64,000 nt of DNA from Macrotrachela quadricornifera (GCA_022393335.1 JAJEKB010001290.1:27574-91573), one strand, 5' to 3'; shown: positions 50,207 through 62,364, numbered from the stretch's first letter. Numbers and translations: made by a program. The notes: a model not told the origin generated them from the sequence alone.

Positions 50207-53200
50207 ATGAGTTATTCTCATCGACAACGACGACGAAATTATCAATCACCATCATCATCTTATGATATAACTTCTTCTTTTGATAATGATGATGATGAGA
50301 TTGAACAAAATATTATTGATCGGTATGAAAGAAAAATATAGAAAGAAAAACTTTTTAAATAAATAAAATATTTCTAATAGAGCAATGGAAATTGAACGAA
50401 GTCGAGAAAAAAGTTTACGTCGTCAATTTGAATATATTGTTTATAATGTTAAAGTTAGAGAATTTTTATAATATTAAATCAAAGATAATCATAATTATTT
50501 AAGGAATTAGAAAGACGTCGTCATCGACGACATCAAACTCGATCACCAGATAATAATCAAAGACCAATACATTCATTATATCATCAAAATTCTAATTCAT
50601 ATTCATCATCTGAACGAATTCATCAAATAAATAATTCCGAAGTAAAGTTTTTTTTTTGTTTGTTGTAAATAAATTTAAATATTTACTTATTATTTTTATA
50701 GAAAAAATCTCGATTAAAAAAATTTTCATCTTGTCAAATAACAATGCTTTATCAAGGAAATGAGAATGAAAAACATGGAGATGAAATAATGATATTACAA
50801 GAAAATCTTATTGTTTTTAAAGGATTTCTTCGTCCACAAGGTTTTTTTTTTCTTTTATTATAAAATATAAAACATTTTTTTTTTTTTTATAAACAGAAAC
50901 ATTTACATTTAAATTAAAATATTCTTATAATGAATTAATTATTAAATTAGAATTTTTTATTAATGAATTATTTGAATGTTGTTTATCAATTAATTGTCAA
51001 CGAGAAGAAATTGAAGAAGAAAATCAAATTTTTCAATTACTTAAATTAAATCAAAGGTTTTTTTGATTAATTAAATATAATTCTTTATTTTTCATTTTTT
51101 TTAGACATCAAATAAATGATCAAGAACATTCTCCAAGAGATTATCATGATACAAATTCATTAAATAAATCTTATTTTAATAATAAAGAAAAAAAATTATC
51201 ATTAAATAATATTTATCGAAATCATCAACGATCTAAATCTCAACAACAATCTTCATCAAGTCAAGTTAGTTATTAAAACATATAGATTTTATTTATTTAT
51301 TTATTATTTTTATTTTATTTAGATAATTAATGAACGAAGAGAAATCTCTTCGATTAAACATCGATCTCAAAATAATTCCACACCACCTCAATCATCATGT
51401 AAATAACATTCAATTAAAGACTAAATTTTGCGTCAAAAAAGCAAGAATATTTTTTTTTTAATTTTAGCAATTCAACAAAATCTATCACAACATGTACCAA
51501 CGATTAACAATGAGATATTAAGATCAAATTCCACAAAAGTAGATCTTAAAATAATTTTCTTTTAAAATAACTAAAATGTATTTATCAGGTTCATTCATCA
51601 AAATCGAAAGCAACATCTACTAATGAAAAAAGTCTCTACTAAAATACGAAATTCTTCATTAAAATAAAAAAAAGTTCTTTCTTTAGAATCAAATGTACAT
51701 TCTTCAATTAATTCGAATTCTAATGATAATGATAAACCATCAGTAAGATAAACAAAAAAAAATAAATAAAAATTTTTCTTTTCTTTTAAGAAACAAAATA
51801 TTACAATAAAATCAGATTATGGTAAAGAATTTTTTATTTTTTAAAATTCAATTAGAAAAAAGAAAAGATTATTCTTATAAAGGTCCACCTCAATTAGCAA
51901 CAATAATACGTTCAGATTCTGAATCATTCTCTGATGATTTATCAAATATTATTAAACAAGATGATGATGAAAAATTTTCATCCGAAATAATTAAACAAAC
52001 AGATTCTTCATTAATAAAACTAGATAATAAAGAAGAAGATCAAGAAGAAGAACAACAACAATCAAATGAAGAAAATAATGATAATGTAAATTTTATTGGT
52101 TTTCTTCAACTTTTACAAGCTATGTCTGGAGGAACTATACGTGTTCCATCAACAAATGATGATGGAGATGGAATTCAAGGATTACTTACTCGACTTGGAA
52201 TTGTTACTCGTTAGTTTATTTTGTTTTATTTAAATTAAGAAAAAAAAAGTAGAGATCTATAAACTTTCAAATATTCAGATAATCCATACATAGAAAAATG
52301 AGTTGTGTAAATTATATCAATTTGCTCCCTATTTTATAGTTTTTTTTAATTTAACTTTTCTCATTCGAATCTGCTAAATATTAATCAAACAAGGACACAA
52401 AAAAAAAACTTAAGTTCATCTATCTCATAACTATTTTTTATGCTTCGAAAATCAATGAATTATTTATATTATCTTTTCCTCTTTCAACTTGTTAAGAATA
52501 ATAAAAAATTAATAAATATAACTATACGAATCTTATTCATCAATACTCTAGACATTCAATTTGCTTAATTCATCTTTCTGCATAGTATCGAATAATGAAT
52601 AGAGAAAAACTATTGATTAAAATCGATTCAAAAACTAATTTTACCTCATTTTCTATTTAGAAACAAATTCCCGAAAAAAATTTTTCAATTATACACCTCG
52701 TCAAATTGGAAATGTTGAAAATTATATACTTGTTTATTTAAATTCATCAATAATTGATAATACAATATTAATAAAATTTCATAATCTTATTAATTATATT
52801 AAATTATTTGATGATATTGATGATTGTATTGCATTTATAAATAGTATATCAAATGAAAAAATTCTTTTTATTGTTAATTATATATTAAAAGATTCTATTA
52901 TATCACGTATAGAAGATCTTCAACAATTATTTTATATATATATATTATATGATAAAAATCAAGAAATAGATAAGAATTTAATAAATGAAAAAAAAAAAAT
53001 TCGTCAAATATCTTATGATATAAATGAAATAATTGAACAAATAAAAAATGATATTGAAATAAATGATGATAATTTTTTAAAATTTACAATAGGAAATATA
53101 AAAGATGATTCATCATTTATAATAAATGAAATAATAAAAGAAATTTTACTTGATCCAGATGAAATGAATGATGGAAAAAAAGAATTAATTGATTTTTGTC

Positions 53201-54664
53201 TAAATGAATATGAAAATAATCATGAACAATTAATATATATTCAACAATTTCAAAATTCTTATGATAAAAATTTAAATATTCTTGAATATTTTCAAAAAGA
53301 TAAATTTTTATATAAAGTTAGTTAAAATTTATTGTAAAAACAAAAACAAATTTTTATTTTTATTTATTTAGATGTTAAATAAAGCATTTCGAATACCTGA
53401 AATTGATATATTATTTAAACTTCGTTTATTTATTCAAGATCTTCATAATTTAATAATATCATCAACAATAAATACGCCAATAAAAACAATATATCGTTCA
53501 CAAATATTAACAAATGATGAACTTAATTTAATAAAATCATCTATTGGTCATCTTCTATCATTTTCACATTTTTTTCTTGCATCTATAAATTATCCTGAAG
53601 AAAAAATTTTCTCAACAATTGATGATAAAGAAGAAATTATATTTCAAATCAATCTAACAAATAATAAATATTTTATGTTAATTAATAATAATATATTAGT
53701 TACATTTGGTTTATTAACACGTATTGAAAATATTGAAAAAGATAAATATGGTAGAATAATTATATATTTAACAACAATTAATTCTGATGATCAACAATTA
53801 GAAAATTTACTTGAACCAATAAGAAAAGAAATACGTGCACCACATCCATCACTTCGTATAATTAAATTATTTATTGAATTTGAACAATATTCTCAAGCAT
53901 TATATCTTGGAAAAATTTTAATATCAAATTTATCCAATACACGAAAAGATTTAATATTAGGATTAGCACGTACTTATCATTCATTAGGTACAACATTATA
54001 TGAAAAAGAAGAATATGATCATGCATTAGATGTTATTAAAAAATCCCATGAACTTTATTTACGTTTTTTACCTGATGATGCACCACAATTATCACCAACA
54101 TGGAATAATATGGGTTCAATTTATTTACGACAAGGTAAAACAGATTTAGCATTAGAATATCATGAAAAAGCTTTATCAATACAATTAAAATCTCCAAGTC
54201 CAGATCTTCCATCAATAATATCATATTCAAATAATATTGGAGGTGTTTATTTAAAATTAGAACGTTATGATGATGCACTTATACATTTTAAACGTGCTTT
54301 ACAAATTGAAGAACAAACATTATCAATAAATCATCCAGAATTAGCTGGAACATATCATAGAATTGGTGGAGTTTATTTTCGTCAAAATAATTATGAAAAA
54401 GCACTTGAATATTATAATAAAACATTAGATATTGAACTTATATCATTACCTGATAATCATCCAACTGTTGCTGTTACATATCATAATCGTGGTACAGCAT
54501 ATGAAGGTTTAGGAAAATTAGAAGAAGCTATTGAAAGTGCAGAAAAAGCTGTTGAACGTTTACTTAAAACATTACCTAAACAACATGCACAAGTACGAAT
54601 GAATCAAGCTTATGTTGATAGACTTAAACAGAAATTTTGGGTTAAACAACTTTTTTCTTCATAA
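50207..54664 (+). CDS. DUF4590-like / degenerate ART / TPR fusion protein (paralog B), 14 exons
   Basis: Exons: 50207-50322, 50381-50453, 50504-50641, 50702-50840, 50897-51056, 51105-51264, 51323-51398, 51468-51538, 51589-51631, 51687-51742, 51791-51821, 51856-52209, 52661-53316, 53372-54664; 1,121 residues. It has the same architecture as paralog A: Arg-rich start, DUF4590-like region (about 110-208, HGDEIMILQENLIVFKGFL...ETFTFKLKY), low-complexity middle, the shared GPPQLA and GLLTRLGIV blocks, ART-associated region, ART-like domain and about five TPRs. Exon 2 is 73 nt in both, and phases match at the conserved junctions. ART residues: YRSQ keeps Arg (about 733), but FLASI replaces FLSTS and NNNILV replaces ExEVLF. 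Exon 9 uses a weak donor (GTCTCT). The exon 12 donor overlaps an in-frame TAG at 52212. Confidence 0.75.
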
Positions 54665-54970
54665 TACAATGAATAATTGTTTGTTTGTTTTTTGTAAAGT
54701 CAAATTTTTATGTGTTTTTTTCTTTTTTTCATTTTGATAATAAAAAAATTTTTTTTCAAGTATATTTACATACCAATGATAAAATCAGTCAGCTAAAAAA
54801 AAGATTTTTTTTATCTTTTTTTTATTTTCTCCTTGGCCGAAAGAAAGACATCGGTCAGGTTATATTCATACAAATAAGACGGACGACGGCGACGGTCTTT
54901 TTCGTCGTCTATAAAATGAATTAATATGACCTATATTTATAGTTCATATGCAATATTATTTACATTAAAT
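54665..54970. other. Short intergenic gap
   Basis: T-rich tracts; no gene seen between paralog B and the RING protein. Confidence 0.5.
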
Positions 54971-55640
54971 ATGAGTTATCATTTGAGAAGTAAGTGAAAT
55001 ATTTTCTTCAAAAAAAATATAAAACAAAAAAATTTTTTTTCGTTTTTTTTATCAAGATGTTTTAAAAAAATCTTCTTGTATAAGATCAACAAATATAAAA
55101 CGAATATTATGTTCTGTATGTTTATGTTATCGTTCATATCAATTATTTTCAACAAATTATTGTTGTTCATCATTAAAAAAACATTTTAAACGTCAAGTAT
55201 GTGATACATGTATACATCAACATATATTATCAAAACTTTATTCATGTTTAACAAGTTGTATAACATGTCCGGAAATAAATTGTTTAGATAATTTATCCCA
55301 ATCAGCTATATGTGATATATTATTAAAATATAATAGTAATGATTTATTAAATGATTATTTACGTGAACAACAATGGGAAGGAAAAAATGATGAATGGATA
55401 AAAAGATTTGCTGCACGTTGTCCTGGTTGTAATGTACCTATTGAAAAAAATGGAGGTTGTGATGAAATGATATGTATACGATGTCAAACACATTTTTATT
55501 GGTCAAAAGCAAAAAGATATTTTCATGAAAATAATAAATTAGAATATTCAACATTTAGTATACATAGATTTATTATTGGATGTTTTTTTTCAATATTTCT
55601 TGTTCTATTCTTATCTATTGTTATCTATTTCAATAAATAA
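54971..55640 (+). CDS. Small RBR-like RING protein with C-terminal membrane anchor
   Basis: A 19-nt first exon (54971-54989) and exon 55057-55640 give 200 residues. A first Cys-rich cluster (CSVCLCYRSYQ...CCSSLKKHFKRQVCDTCIHQH...CITCPEINC) fits RING1 of RING-between-RING E3s. After a Cys-free linker comes RCPGCNVPIEKNGGCDEMIC and CQTHFYW, matching RING2; the Cys in GGC corresponds to the catalytic thioester Cys of parkin-type enzymes. No IBR domain lies between them. Residues about 176-197 are a membrane helix (FIIGCFFSIFLVLFLSIVIYF), as in RNF144/RNF19-type membrane RBRs. The inferred role is membrane-bound ubiquitin ligase, possibly a reduced one. The tiny first exon is the weakest part; an ATG inside exon 2 is not available in frame at a sensible place. 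Confidence 0.78.
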
Positions 55641-55735
55641 ATATTCATTCGATTTGTTTGTATTATATACTATCGAATTTATATTTACTATAAATTGAAA
55701 TATTTCAATAGATAAATAAAAGTTTATTATTCATT

Positions 55736-56710
55736 TTAAGTTCTTGTAAATAATTGAGTTGGTTGTATAGATCTTCTTGCATAACGTGGTGGTCTACAAT
55801 GACATAATATTTTAATCCATATTAATAATTCAGGTAATAAACGAAGATATATCCACGGAAGAAAAAGACATACAATATAGATAAGATCAAGAAAATAATC
55901 TGTTTGAATTTGAGCAAGAAATGTTGGAAAACCAAGTATTTGTACAAGTCCAACAACAAGTGATGGAGACCATGCAGCGAAATAAAGACTTGATATACAG
56001 AATAATTGTACTGTCATACGTCGTTGATTTTTCCATGATATTGTTCGTTGTTGTCGATGTTTTTGTTTAATTACTCGTATAATAAGAAATATATTAGCTA
56101 ATGCATTAATTACCATAGGTAAACCATTATTAACTGACCAATCATATGTACCTAAAATTTTATTAAATAGAAGATAACAATCAGCAAAACCACATAGATT
56201 GCTTGTATAATCCCATTGTGTACCATCACATGGATATAAAATAATTGAAAAGAAATAAAATATTATTGGATAAATAAGACAAAATAATAATGGTAAATGA
56301 TGAAGTAGAATACGTTTCCATCGAATTCTTAATGCATATCCATTGAAAACAACCATATGACGTTGAACAGATATTGTTGCCATAAGATATTCACTTGTTA
56401 CATATAATGTAAATTCAATAAATGTCCACCATGTACAACAAGTTGGTGTTGCTGGATTAATATAACCAATACTATAAAAATGAAGATTGAGTGGTAATGT
56501 AAATGATAATTGTATAAAATTTATTACGAGTAAAATTAATAATGCACGATTATGTATTGCTTGCATTGTAGTACGATGTGTTAGAAAAAAGTAAAATATT
56601 AAAATAGATAATATAAATGCTGGAATTTGTAATATAAGTAATACTGAAAATTTGACTCTATGAAGTATAAATTTTTTATATTCGAATATTTCATCATTAG
56701 ACATATTCAT
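55736..56710 (-). CDS. Rhodopsin-like GPCR (single exon)
   Basis: The 324-residue, seven-segment protein starts MNMSNDEIFEYKK, with a TM1 of VLLILQIPAFILSILIFYF. TM3 ends LMATISVQRHMVVF, where QRH replaces DRY. TM2 keeps an NF pair (LLVINFIQLSF) rather than the usual LAxxD. TM5 is NGLPMVINALANIFLIIRV. TM6 is LFCISSLYFAAWSPSLVVGLV, with a CWxP-like AWSP. TM7 is YIVCLFLPWIYLRLLPELLIW. It has Cys in loop 1 (TCCTWW) and loop 2 (YPCDGT, LCGFADC). It forms a different subgroup from the two other GPCRs in the window. It is convergent with the RING protein, with only 95 bp between stop codons. Confidence 0.87.
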   Translation of the reverse strand: MNMSNDEIFEYKKFILHRVKFSVLLILQIPAFILSILIFYFFLTHRTTMQAIHNRALLILLVINFIQLSFTLPLNLHFYSIGYINPATPTCCTWWTFIEFTLYVTSEYLMATISVQRHMVVFNGYALRIRWKRILLHHLPLLFCLIYPIIFYFFSIILYPCDGTQWDYTSNLCGFADCYLLFNKILGTYDWSVNNGLPMVINALANIFLIIRVIKQKHRQQRTISWKNQRRMTVQLFCISSLYFAAWSPSLVVGLVQILGFPTFLAQIQTDYFLDLIYIVCLFLPWIYLRLLPELLIWIKILCHCRPPRYARRSIQPTQLFTRT

Positions 56711-57479
56711 TATTGTAATAGTAGAATAGAAAATTAATGAAAAATGTGTTGATTTTTGTTATATTATAAATTTGTCTAGAGTTTTTTTTTTAATGATTCT
56801 AATAGGAAGATTGCATGTGTAGATGCTCGTTTATATAATTATTCGTTTGGGAATTAATAATTAATTATTTTTTAAATGAATATGTCAAAAGAAAATTTCT
56901 TAATCTATAATTATAAAATTTATTCAAGCAATTTTATTTGTCGCGATATGATTCTTATTTAGTTTTCTTTGTTATATATGAGTTATATGCAGTAGAATTC
57001 TTTTATATTTATCATGTTTGACATTCTTTTTTTTCTGGAAGAAAAATTTTTAACATTTTTTTTTTCAAAAGAAAATAAAAAAAATATCTTTCATAAATGT
57101 TAAATGTATAATTTTATGGTAATATGTCATTTATTTTAAAATATTAGAAATCAAAAAAGACAGTAATTAGATTTTAAGTATTTCCGTTGTTTATTTAAGT
57201 TGAATAAATTTTGATTAAAGATAAAAGAAAATTTTTATATCATAATAAAAAAAACAATATTTAATCTTTTTTTCTTTTTTCGTATATAATATTTTTGTTA
57301 TTATGCCTGAATAGATATGAATGATGTCAGCTTAGTAGAAACAATGAATATTAAAAATAATTTCCTGTACGATAGGAAATAAACATTATGCATGTCAGTC
57401 TATCTTCATTTGATATAATATTGTTGTCTAGATAAGTATTAAAATATTGTTAAATTATTTTCTATAAAAATTTATCATT
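56711..57479. other. Intergenic between divergent GPCR and MAPEG genes
   Basis: AT-rich; nothing recognised. It should hold both promoters. Confidence 0.5.
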
Positions 57480-57971
57480 ATGGTTAACGTTTATACAATT
57501 AAATCAGGTACTGTATTTGCATGGTTTATGTTATTAATGATAATTCGACGTATTATTATGCTTATTATTGCTGGTATTACAGGATATAATAAACCATTTC
57601 CATCAGATTCTCGAGTTCCTGAAGATAAAATATTAAAAAATAATCAAATTGAACCAACAGTAATAGAAACTAATCATAATATTTTTACTAAAGATATACG
57701 TGTTAATAAAACAATTAATAATGATTCAGAAAATGATACATATTTTTTAATTCTTTTATTAGCAACTGCTGTTTTTTCAGACGAAATAAATGATAATTGT
57801 ATAAGAACAATTATTTATGGTGTTATTTATTTATATTGTCGTATATTTTATGCTATAACATATATTATAGGATTACAACCATGGAGAACAATAATATTTT
57901 ATATTGGTTTAACTTGTACATTAGCTTGTAATTTAGATTTAGTTATAACAATGTCACGTCGATCGAATTAA
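57480..57971 (+). CDS. MGST1: MAPEG-family protein, microsomal glutathione S-transferase 1-like
   Basis: Single exon, 163 residues (human MGST1 is 155). There are four hydrophobic segments. After the first comes a polar loop with PFPSDSRVPEDK, aligning with the FANPEDC region of MGST1. Then DIRVNKTINNDSENDTYFLIL matches the MAPEG signature R.xR..x.ND.EN..xF. The third and fourth segments contain YCRIFYAITYIIGLQPWR, which carries the conserved Arg of the active site and the QP.R motif. The family conjugates glutathione to lipophilic electrophiles and reduces lipid hydroperoxides in ER and mitochondrial outer membranes. The Asn-Asp of the signature is shifted (NNDSEN for LNDLEN) but kept. Confidence 0.88.
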   Translation: MVNVYTIKSGTVFAWFMLLMIIRRIIMLIIAGITGYNKPFPSDSRVPEDKILKNNQIEPTVIETNHNIFTKDIRVNKTINNDSENDTYFLILLLATAVFSDEINDNCIRTIIYGVIYLYCRIFYAITYIIGLQPWRTIIFYIGLTCTLACNLDLVITMSRRSN

Positions 57972-58438
57972 ATTTATTCTATTTATAATCAATATAAAAC
58001 AAACATTGATAGTTTTAAAATACATTTTATTTTATTTATGATATCATATAAAAAATATTCTTTAATATGATATTGTTGTTGTTTTTTTCATTAAAATAAA
58101 TATTTAAAAAAAAATATATTTATACATAGATTCTTATATAAAACATAAAATATTGTTTGTTTTTATTATTCGTAATATATCAATCAACATGTTTATATAA
58201 AGTAATTTGATGATTCGAATAACCAATCAATATAATTATTTTTTATTCTTTTCATCAAAATATGCGTTTTTTTTTAGTTAAGGTGAAAGAAAAAATAAGA
58301 TTAATTTGTTCGTATTCTGTATTGATAATCACAATGTACTGCGTATAAGAATCACGTTTGTGCATTGAAGCATGTCTAGAATATATACATAATCAACATT
58401 ATTCGTATGTGCATTTTAATATTCGTCATACTTTAGTT
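57972..58438. other. Intergenic, 5' region of paralog C
   Basis: AT-rich. An upstream in-frame ATG at 58358 would lengthen paralog C by 27 residues with no recognisable content, so the ATG at 58439 is preferred. Confidence 0.5.
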
Positions 58439-60685
58439 ATGTTATCAAAAGCAAGAAGTAGTGTAAAATCATTTTTAGCAAGACGTTCATCGTCAATACC
58501 AAGTACAAAATCAAATGGACGTAATAGTATAGATTCAAATTCAAATAATGATTTAAATCTTAATAATCAACAACGAATAGAAAAAAATGAAGAAGATATA
58601 ACAATTGTTTGGTTAAGTAAAGGTGCAAAATATACAGAAGATCAAATATTAATTGAAAATCTTCGATCTATTAATGATTATATTCAAGTAAAATTACATA
58701 AAAATTTCATAAATGAAAATTTATGAATTTATTTATAGTTTTTTAGTGATGAAGAAGATGCATTAGGATATATTGAATCAATAAATGAAGAAAAAATTTT
58801 TATTATTATTGATTATTATTCTGATCATCTATTAAATATTCTTGAAGGATTAAAACAAGTCGATAGACTTTTTCTTTATATATCAATTTCACTTGATAAA
58901 ATTCCATTATGGATTACAGCTCATTGTTCTACTAAAGAACAACTTATTGATGAAATAAAAATTGCACATAATCAACTTATTAAATATATGATTGATTTTT
59001 CAATTTATAGTTATGATCATAAAGATAAAGATAATTTTATTCATGAAACAAGTTCATTTCTTTTTTTTCAATTATTTGAAACAGCTTTTAAAATTTTACC
59101 ACAAAATTCAGAATCAAAAAAATTAATGATATCAAAATATCGTGATTATTATTCAACTAATGAAAGTATATTACAAGAAATAAATAATTTTAATCTTCAT
59201 TATAAATCAAATGATGCATTACAATGGTATACAAATAATTCATTTATTTATCGTTTAGTTAATAAAGCATTACGTACAGAAAATGTTAATTCATTACGTT
59301 ATCTTCATTTTTATATTAATGATTTATCAAAACAATTAGAAAAAGAATTTATTAAATTTAAAAAAAATTATTCAAAATCAACTATAAAATTTTATCGAAC
59401 TTTTAAAATGTCACAAGAAGTATTAAAAAGTCTTGAACATAATATTAAAAATTTACTTATTACTAATGGATATTTATCAACAACACAAAAATATGAAAAT
59501 GTTTATGATTATATTATAAAAGAAAATATAAAATCTAATGAAGAAAAAGTTTTATTTGAATATACTGTTGATTTAACTCATGTTAAATCAATTGTTTTTG
59601 CTGATATTTCTCAATATAATGGATTTTTAGAAAAAAATGAAATACTTTTTGATATAGGTAATATTATTTCAAAAAAAAAGTTAATAATTCTTTATAATAT
59701 AAATTATTTATTAAATTTAGGTGCTGTTTTCAAAATTGATTCATGTACATATAATACAGAAGATAAATTTTGGTTAATAAATGTTAGTGCAACAGATGAA
59801 GGTGCTAATATTACTTCTGAATATCTTAAATATCAAAAAGCTAAAATGACTGAATCAAATACAATGTTAACATTAGGTCATTTAATTATTGAAATTGGTG
59901 ATTATGATAAAGCAGAAAAATATTTTGATGCTATTTTAAATTCATCTGTTCCAAATGATGAAGAAACTGCTTGTATTTATTATAATATTGGTCGAATTTA
60001 TCGATTAAAAGGTGAATATCAACGTGCATTTGATTTTCTTTATCGAGCATATCAAGCACATCATAATGCTCGACCAGCTCGTTTAATAAGTGCAGCTAAA
60101 ACAATAAATGCTATTGGGATTGTTCATATGGAACAGAATAATGTTCAACATGCAATTGATGCATTTGAACAAGCTCTTAGATTATATTCTAAAACTATTG
60201 ATTTAAATCATCCAGATGTTGGTGGAACACTTATTAATCTTGGAAATATTTATTGTGAACAAGGACAATTTGAAAATGCTTTTTCGTGTTTTAATCGAGC
60301 ACAAATTATTTATGATAATAATTTACCAACTAATCATCCAAATAAAGCAATGTTACTTAATAATATTGGAAATTTACATTATCAACAACTTGAATTAGAT
60401 TTAGCACTAGATGCTTATCAAGAAGCATTGGCAATTAATGAAAAAGTTTTACCTCCTAATCATCCTGATATTGCACGAAATAAACATAATCTATCGAAGG
60501 TATATACCGCACTTAATGATCCAAGTAAAGTTAGTCTTGATCGCAAACAATCCTGTGAATATATTAAATTTACTAGACAACCAACTATAGAATTAGTGAA
60601 TGTTCACCAATCTTCATCGAACGAAATCGAAATGGAGAAAAAATCAAGATCAAGAGGAAATTCTATGGAAATGACGAACTGGTGA
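58439..60685 (+). CDS. ADP-ribosyltransferase-TPR protein (paralog C), two exons
   Basis: Exons 58439-58687 and 58739-60685 give 731 residues. After a basic Ser-rich start comes the ART-associated region (ITIVWLSKGAKYTEDQ..., EKIFIIIDYYSDHLLNI, about 55-165), then the ART fold with WYTNNSFIYRLVNKALRTE. Signature residues: FYRTF (Arg about 303), GYLSTT (about 330-332) and FLEKNEILFDIG (Glu about 384). The ExE pair of arginine-specific ARTs reads KNE here, so the first Glu is lost while the catalytic second Glu stays. C-terminally there are four to five kinesin-light-chain-like TPRs (INLGNIYCEQGQFENAF, NHPNKAMLLNNIGNLHYQQ). ARTs of this class transfer ADP-ribose from NAD to protein side chains. 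Activity is possible, but target preference may differ. It lacks the DUF4590-like part of A and B. Confidence 0.88.
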
Positions 60686-61706
60686 TTATATATATTTGAA
60701 ATACTTAATGTATACTAAAACTAGTGAAAGTGATACTTTAATTCCTTATAAAAATCTTTTTTAAAAAAAATTCTTTCTATATAATCTAATAGACAAAAGA
60801 ATATTCTATTTTTCCATGTTAATTTATCGTACTTTGTTTCACTATTAGAAAGAGAAAATGAAATTGCATTGAATCATATATTAAAGATTTTCCTTATCGA
60901 TTTTTATAAGATTTCCGATTGATCTCATTAAGTGGAAGCCTATCTCGGAAGTTGTTCCTGGTGAATTTTCAATAATTAAATGTTCATTCAAACCACTAGT
61001 TGAAGATTTATAAAATATAAAAAGAAATTTTTTTAAAACTTTTTATAAGGAATTAAAGTATTACTCTCACTACTAATGCATTGTCCTAAGTATATCTTTC
61101 TTTATATATTTATTTTTTTATTATTGAATAAATATCTAACTGCAACATTATTTTCGAATATGATGTAGCAAATATGTTCTACCATCAATATATACATATA
61201 ATATATCTATTTTTACTTGAATTATTTGACCCAGTAGGAATTAAAATGATCTTATGATTTAATTGTGATATTATACAAGAATTTATTAGTTTTTACGCAC
61301 ATCTCTCACAGATGAACAAAATTTTATTTCTTGTATTTATGTATAAATTTAAATAATTTCCTAATACATGTTCTTTTCGAAATCAAAGTTCGTTTTTCTG
61401 TATTCATAGGATATATTACTGTCAGCTGATGAACGCCTCAGCTATAAAATTTGGAAAGTTTTGTATCATAAAACGTGTTTTTTTCATTGTGTATGTCACA
61501 ATAGTCGTTACCATGTTTATTCAATTCAGCCAGTCAAATCAATTTTCTTTATCTTCTTGATACTATATGCTTGCAGCTGTAGAACAGCGAAAAATAATGA
61601 TAGTCTGATCATTACAGAAAAGTAGTTTTAATGTATAGGTGCTACCACTTAATATTAGACGTTTTTTACAAACAAAAAAAATGTGTGGTGCAACATTTCA
61701 TAGGAC
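60686..61706. other. Intergenic, no gene recognised
   Basis: AT-rich sequence with short frames only. Confidence 0.5.
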
Positions 61707-61894
61707 ATTTTGAAAAGATCATAGATTTAATAAAATCTGATGATTTATAAGAATATTGTGCTGATTATCATTCTTGAATGTAAATTATATTTATAGCTTT
61801 CCTTTAGATTTAGATAAAATTTAATATTAGTCTGATCGATAAATATTGTTCAAAATTAGAGATTATTAAGATTTTTGAAATATGTTTCCGATTA
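61707..61894 (+). repeat. 188-bp direct repeat, left copy
   Basis: Matches 63267-63454 without gaps at a constant offset of 1,560. By hand count there are 14 mismatches over the 154 bases from 61741 (about 91% identity). The copies enclose the minisatellite arrays listed next. Confidence 0.9.
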
Positions 61895-62063
61895 GAGGTG
61901 CTACTTTGCTTTTATGTTTCGTTAAAATAAAGAATAAAGACTGATTCATCCCAATTCTCTTAATTGTAGTTAGGAATTTAATCTCGAAGTGGACTGTCTG
62001 TTTACATCTTTGTCCGCAGGTATTGTTCAGCCTACTTCCACAGAAAAAACAAGCTATAGACTG

Positions 62064-62364
62064 CTCTTAGGTTCTCGAGAGCTAAATATGCGGATATCTT
62101 TAGTTGCCCAAGCGCTATATTATGGGGTATCCTTACGTTCTCAAGTGATAGATTATGGGGGTAACTTTAGGTCCTCAGATGTTATATTATGAAAACATCT
62201 TTACATTATCAAGTGCTATATATTGGGGATTCTTTGATCCTCAAGTTCTACATAGGTTGGGCACAGTTAGGACATCAAGTGTTGTATTACGGGAGTATAC
62301 TTAGGTAATCAAAGGGTACATTTTGACAACATCCTTGAGTCCTCATGAGCTATGTTATGAAGTA
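62064..62364 (+). repeat. Degenerate ~33-bp minisatellite, nine units
   Basis: About nine diverged units with consensus close to TCCTTAGGTCCTCAAGTG followed by CTATATTATGGGGTA. No protein is encoded; the open frame across it is fortuitous. Confidence 0.85.

Noticed and set aside
58358..58438. Upstream ATG for ART-TPR paralog C
   Set aside because: The extra 27 residues have no family content; the ATG at 58439 gives a typical basic start.
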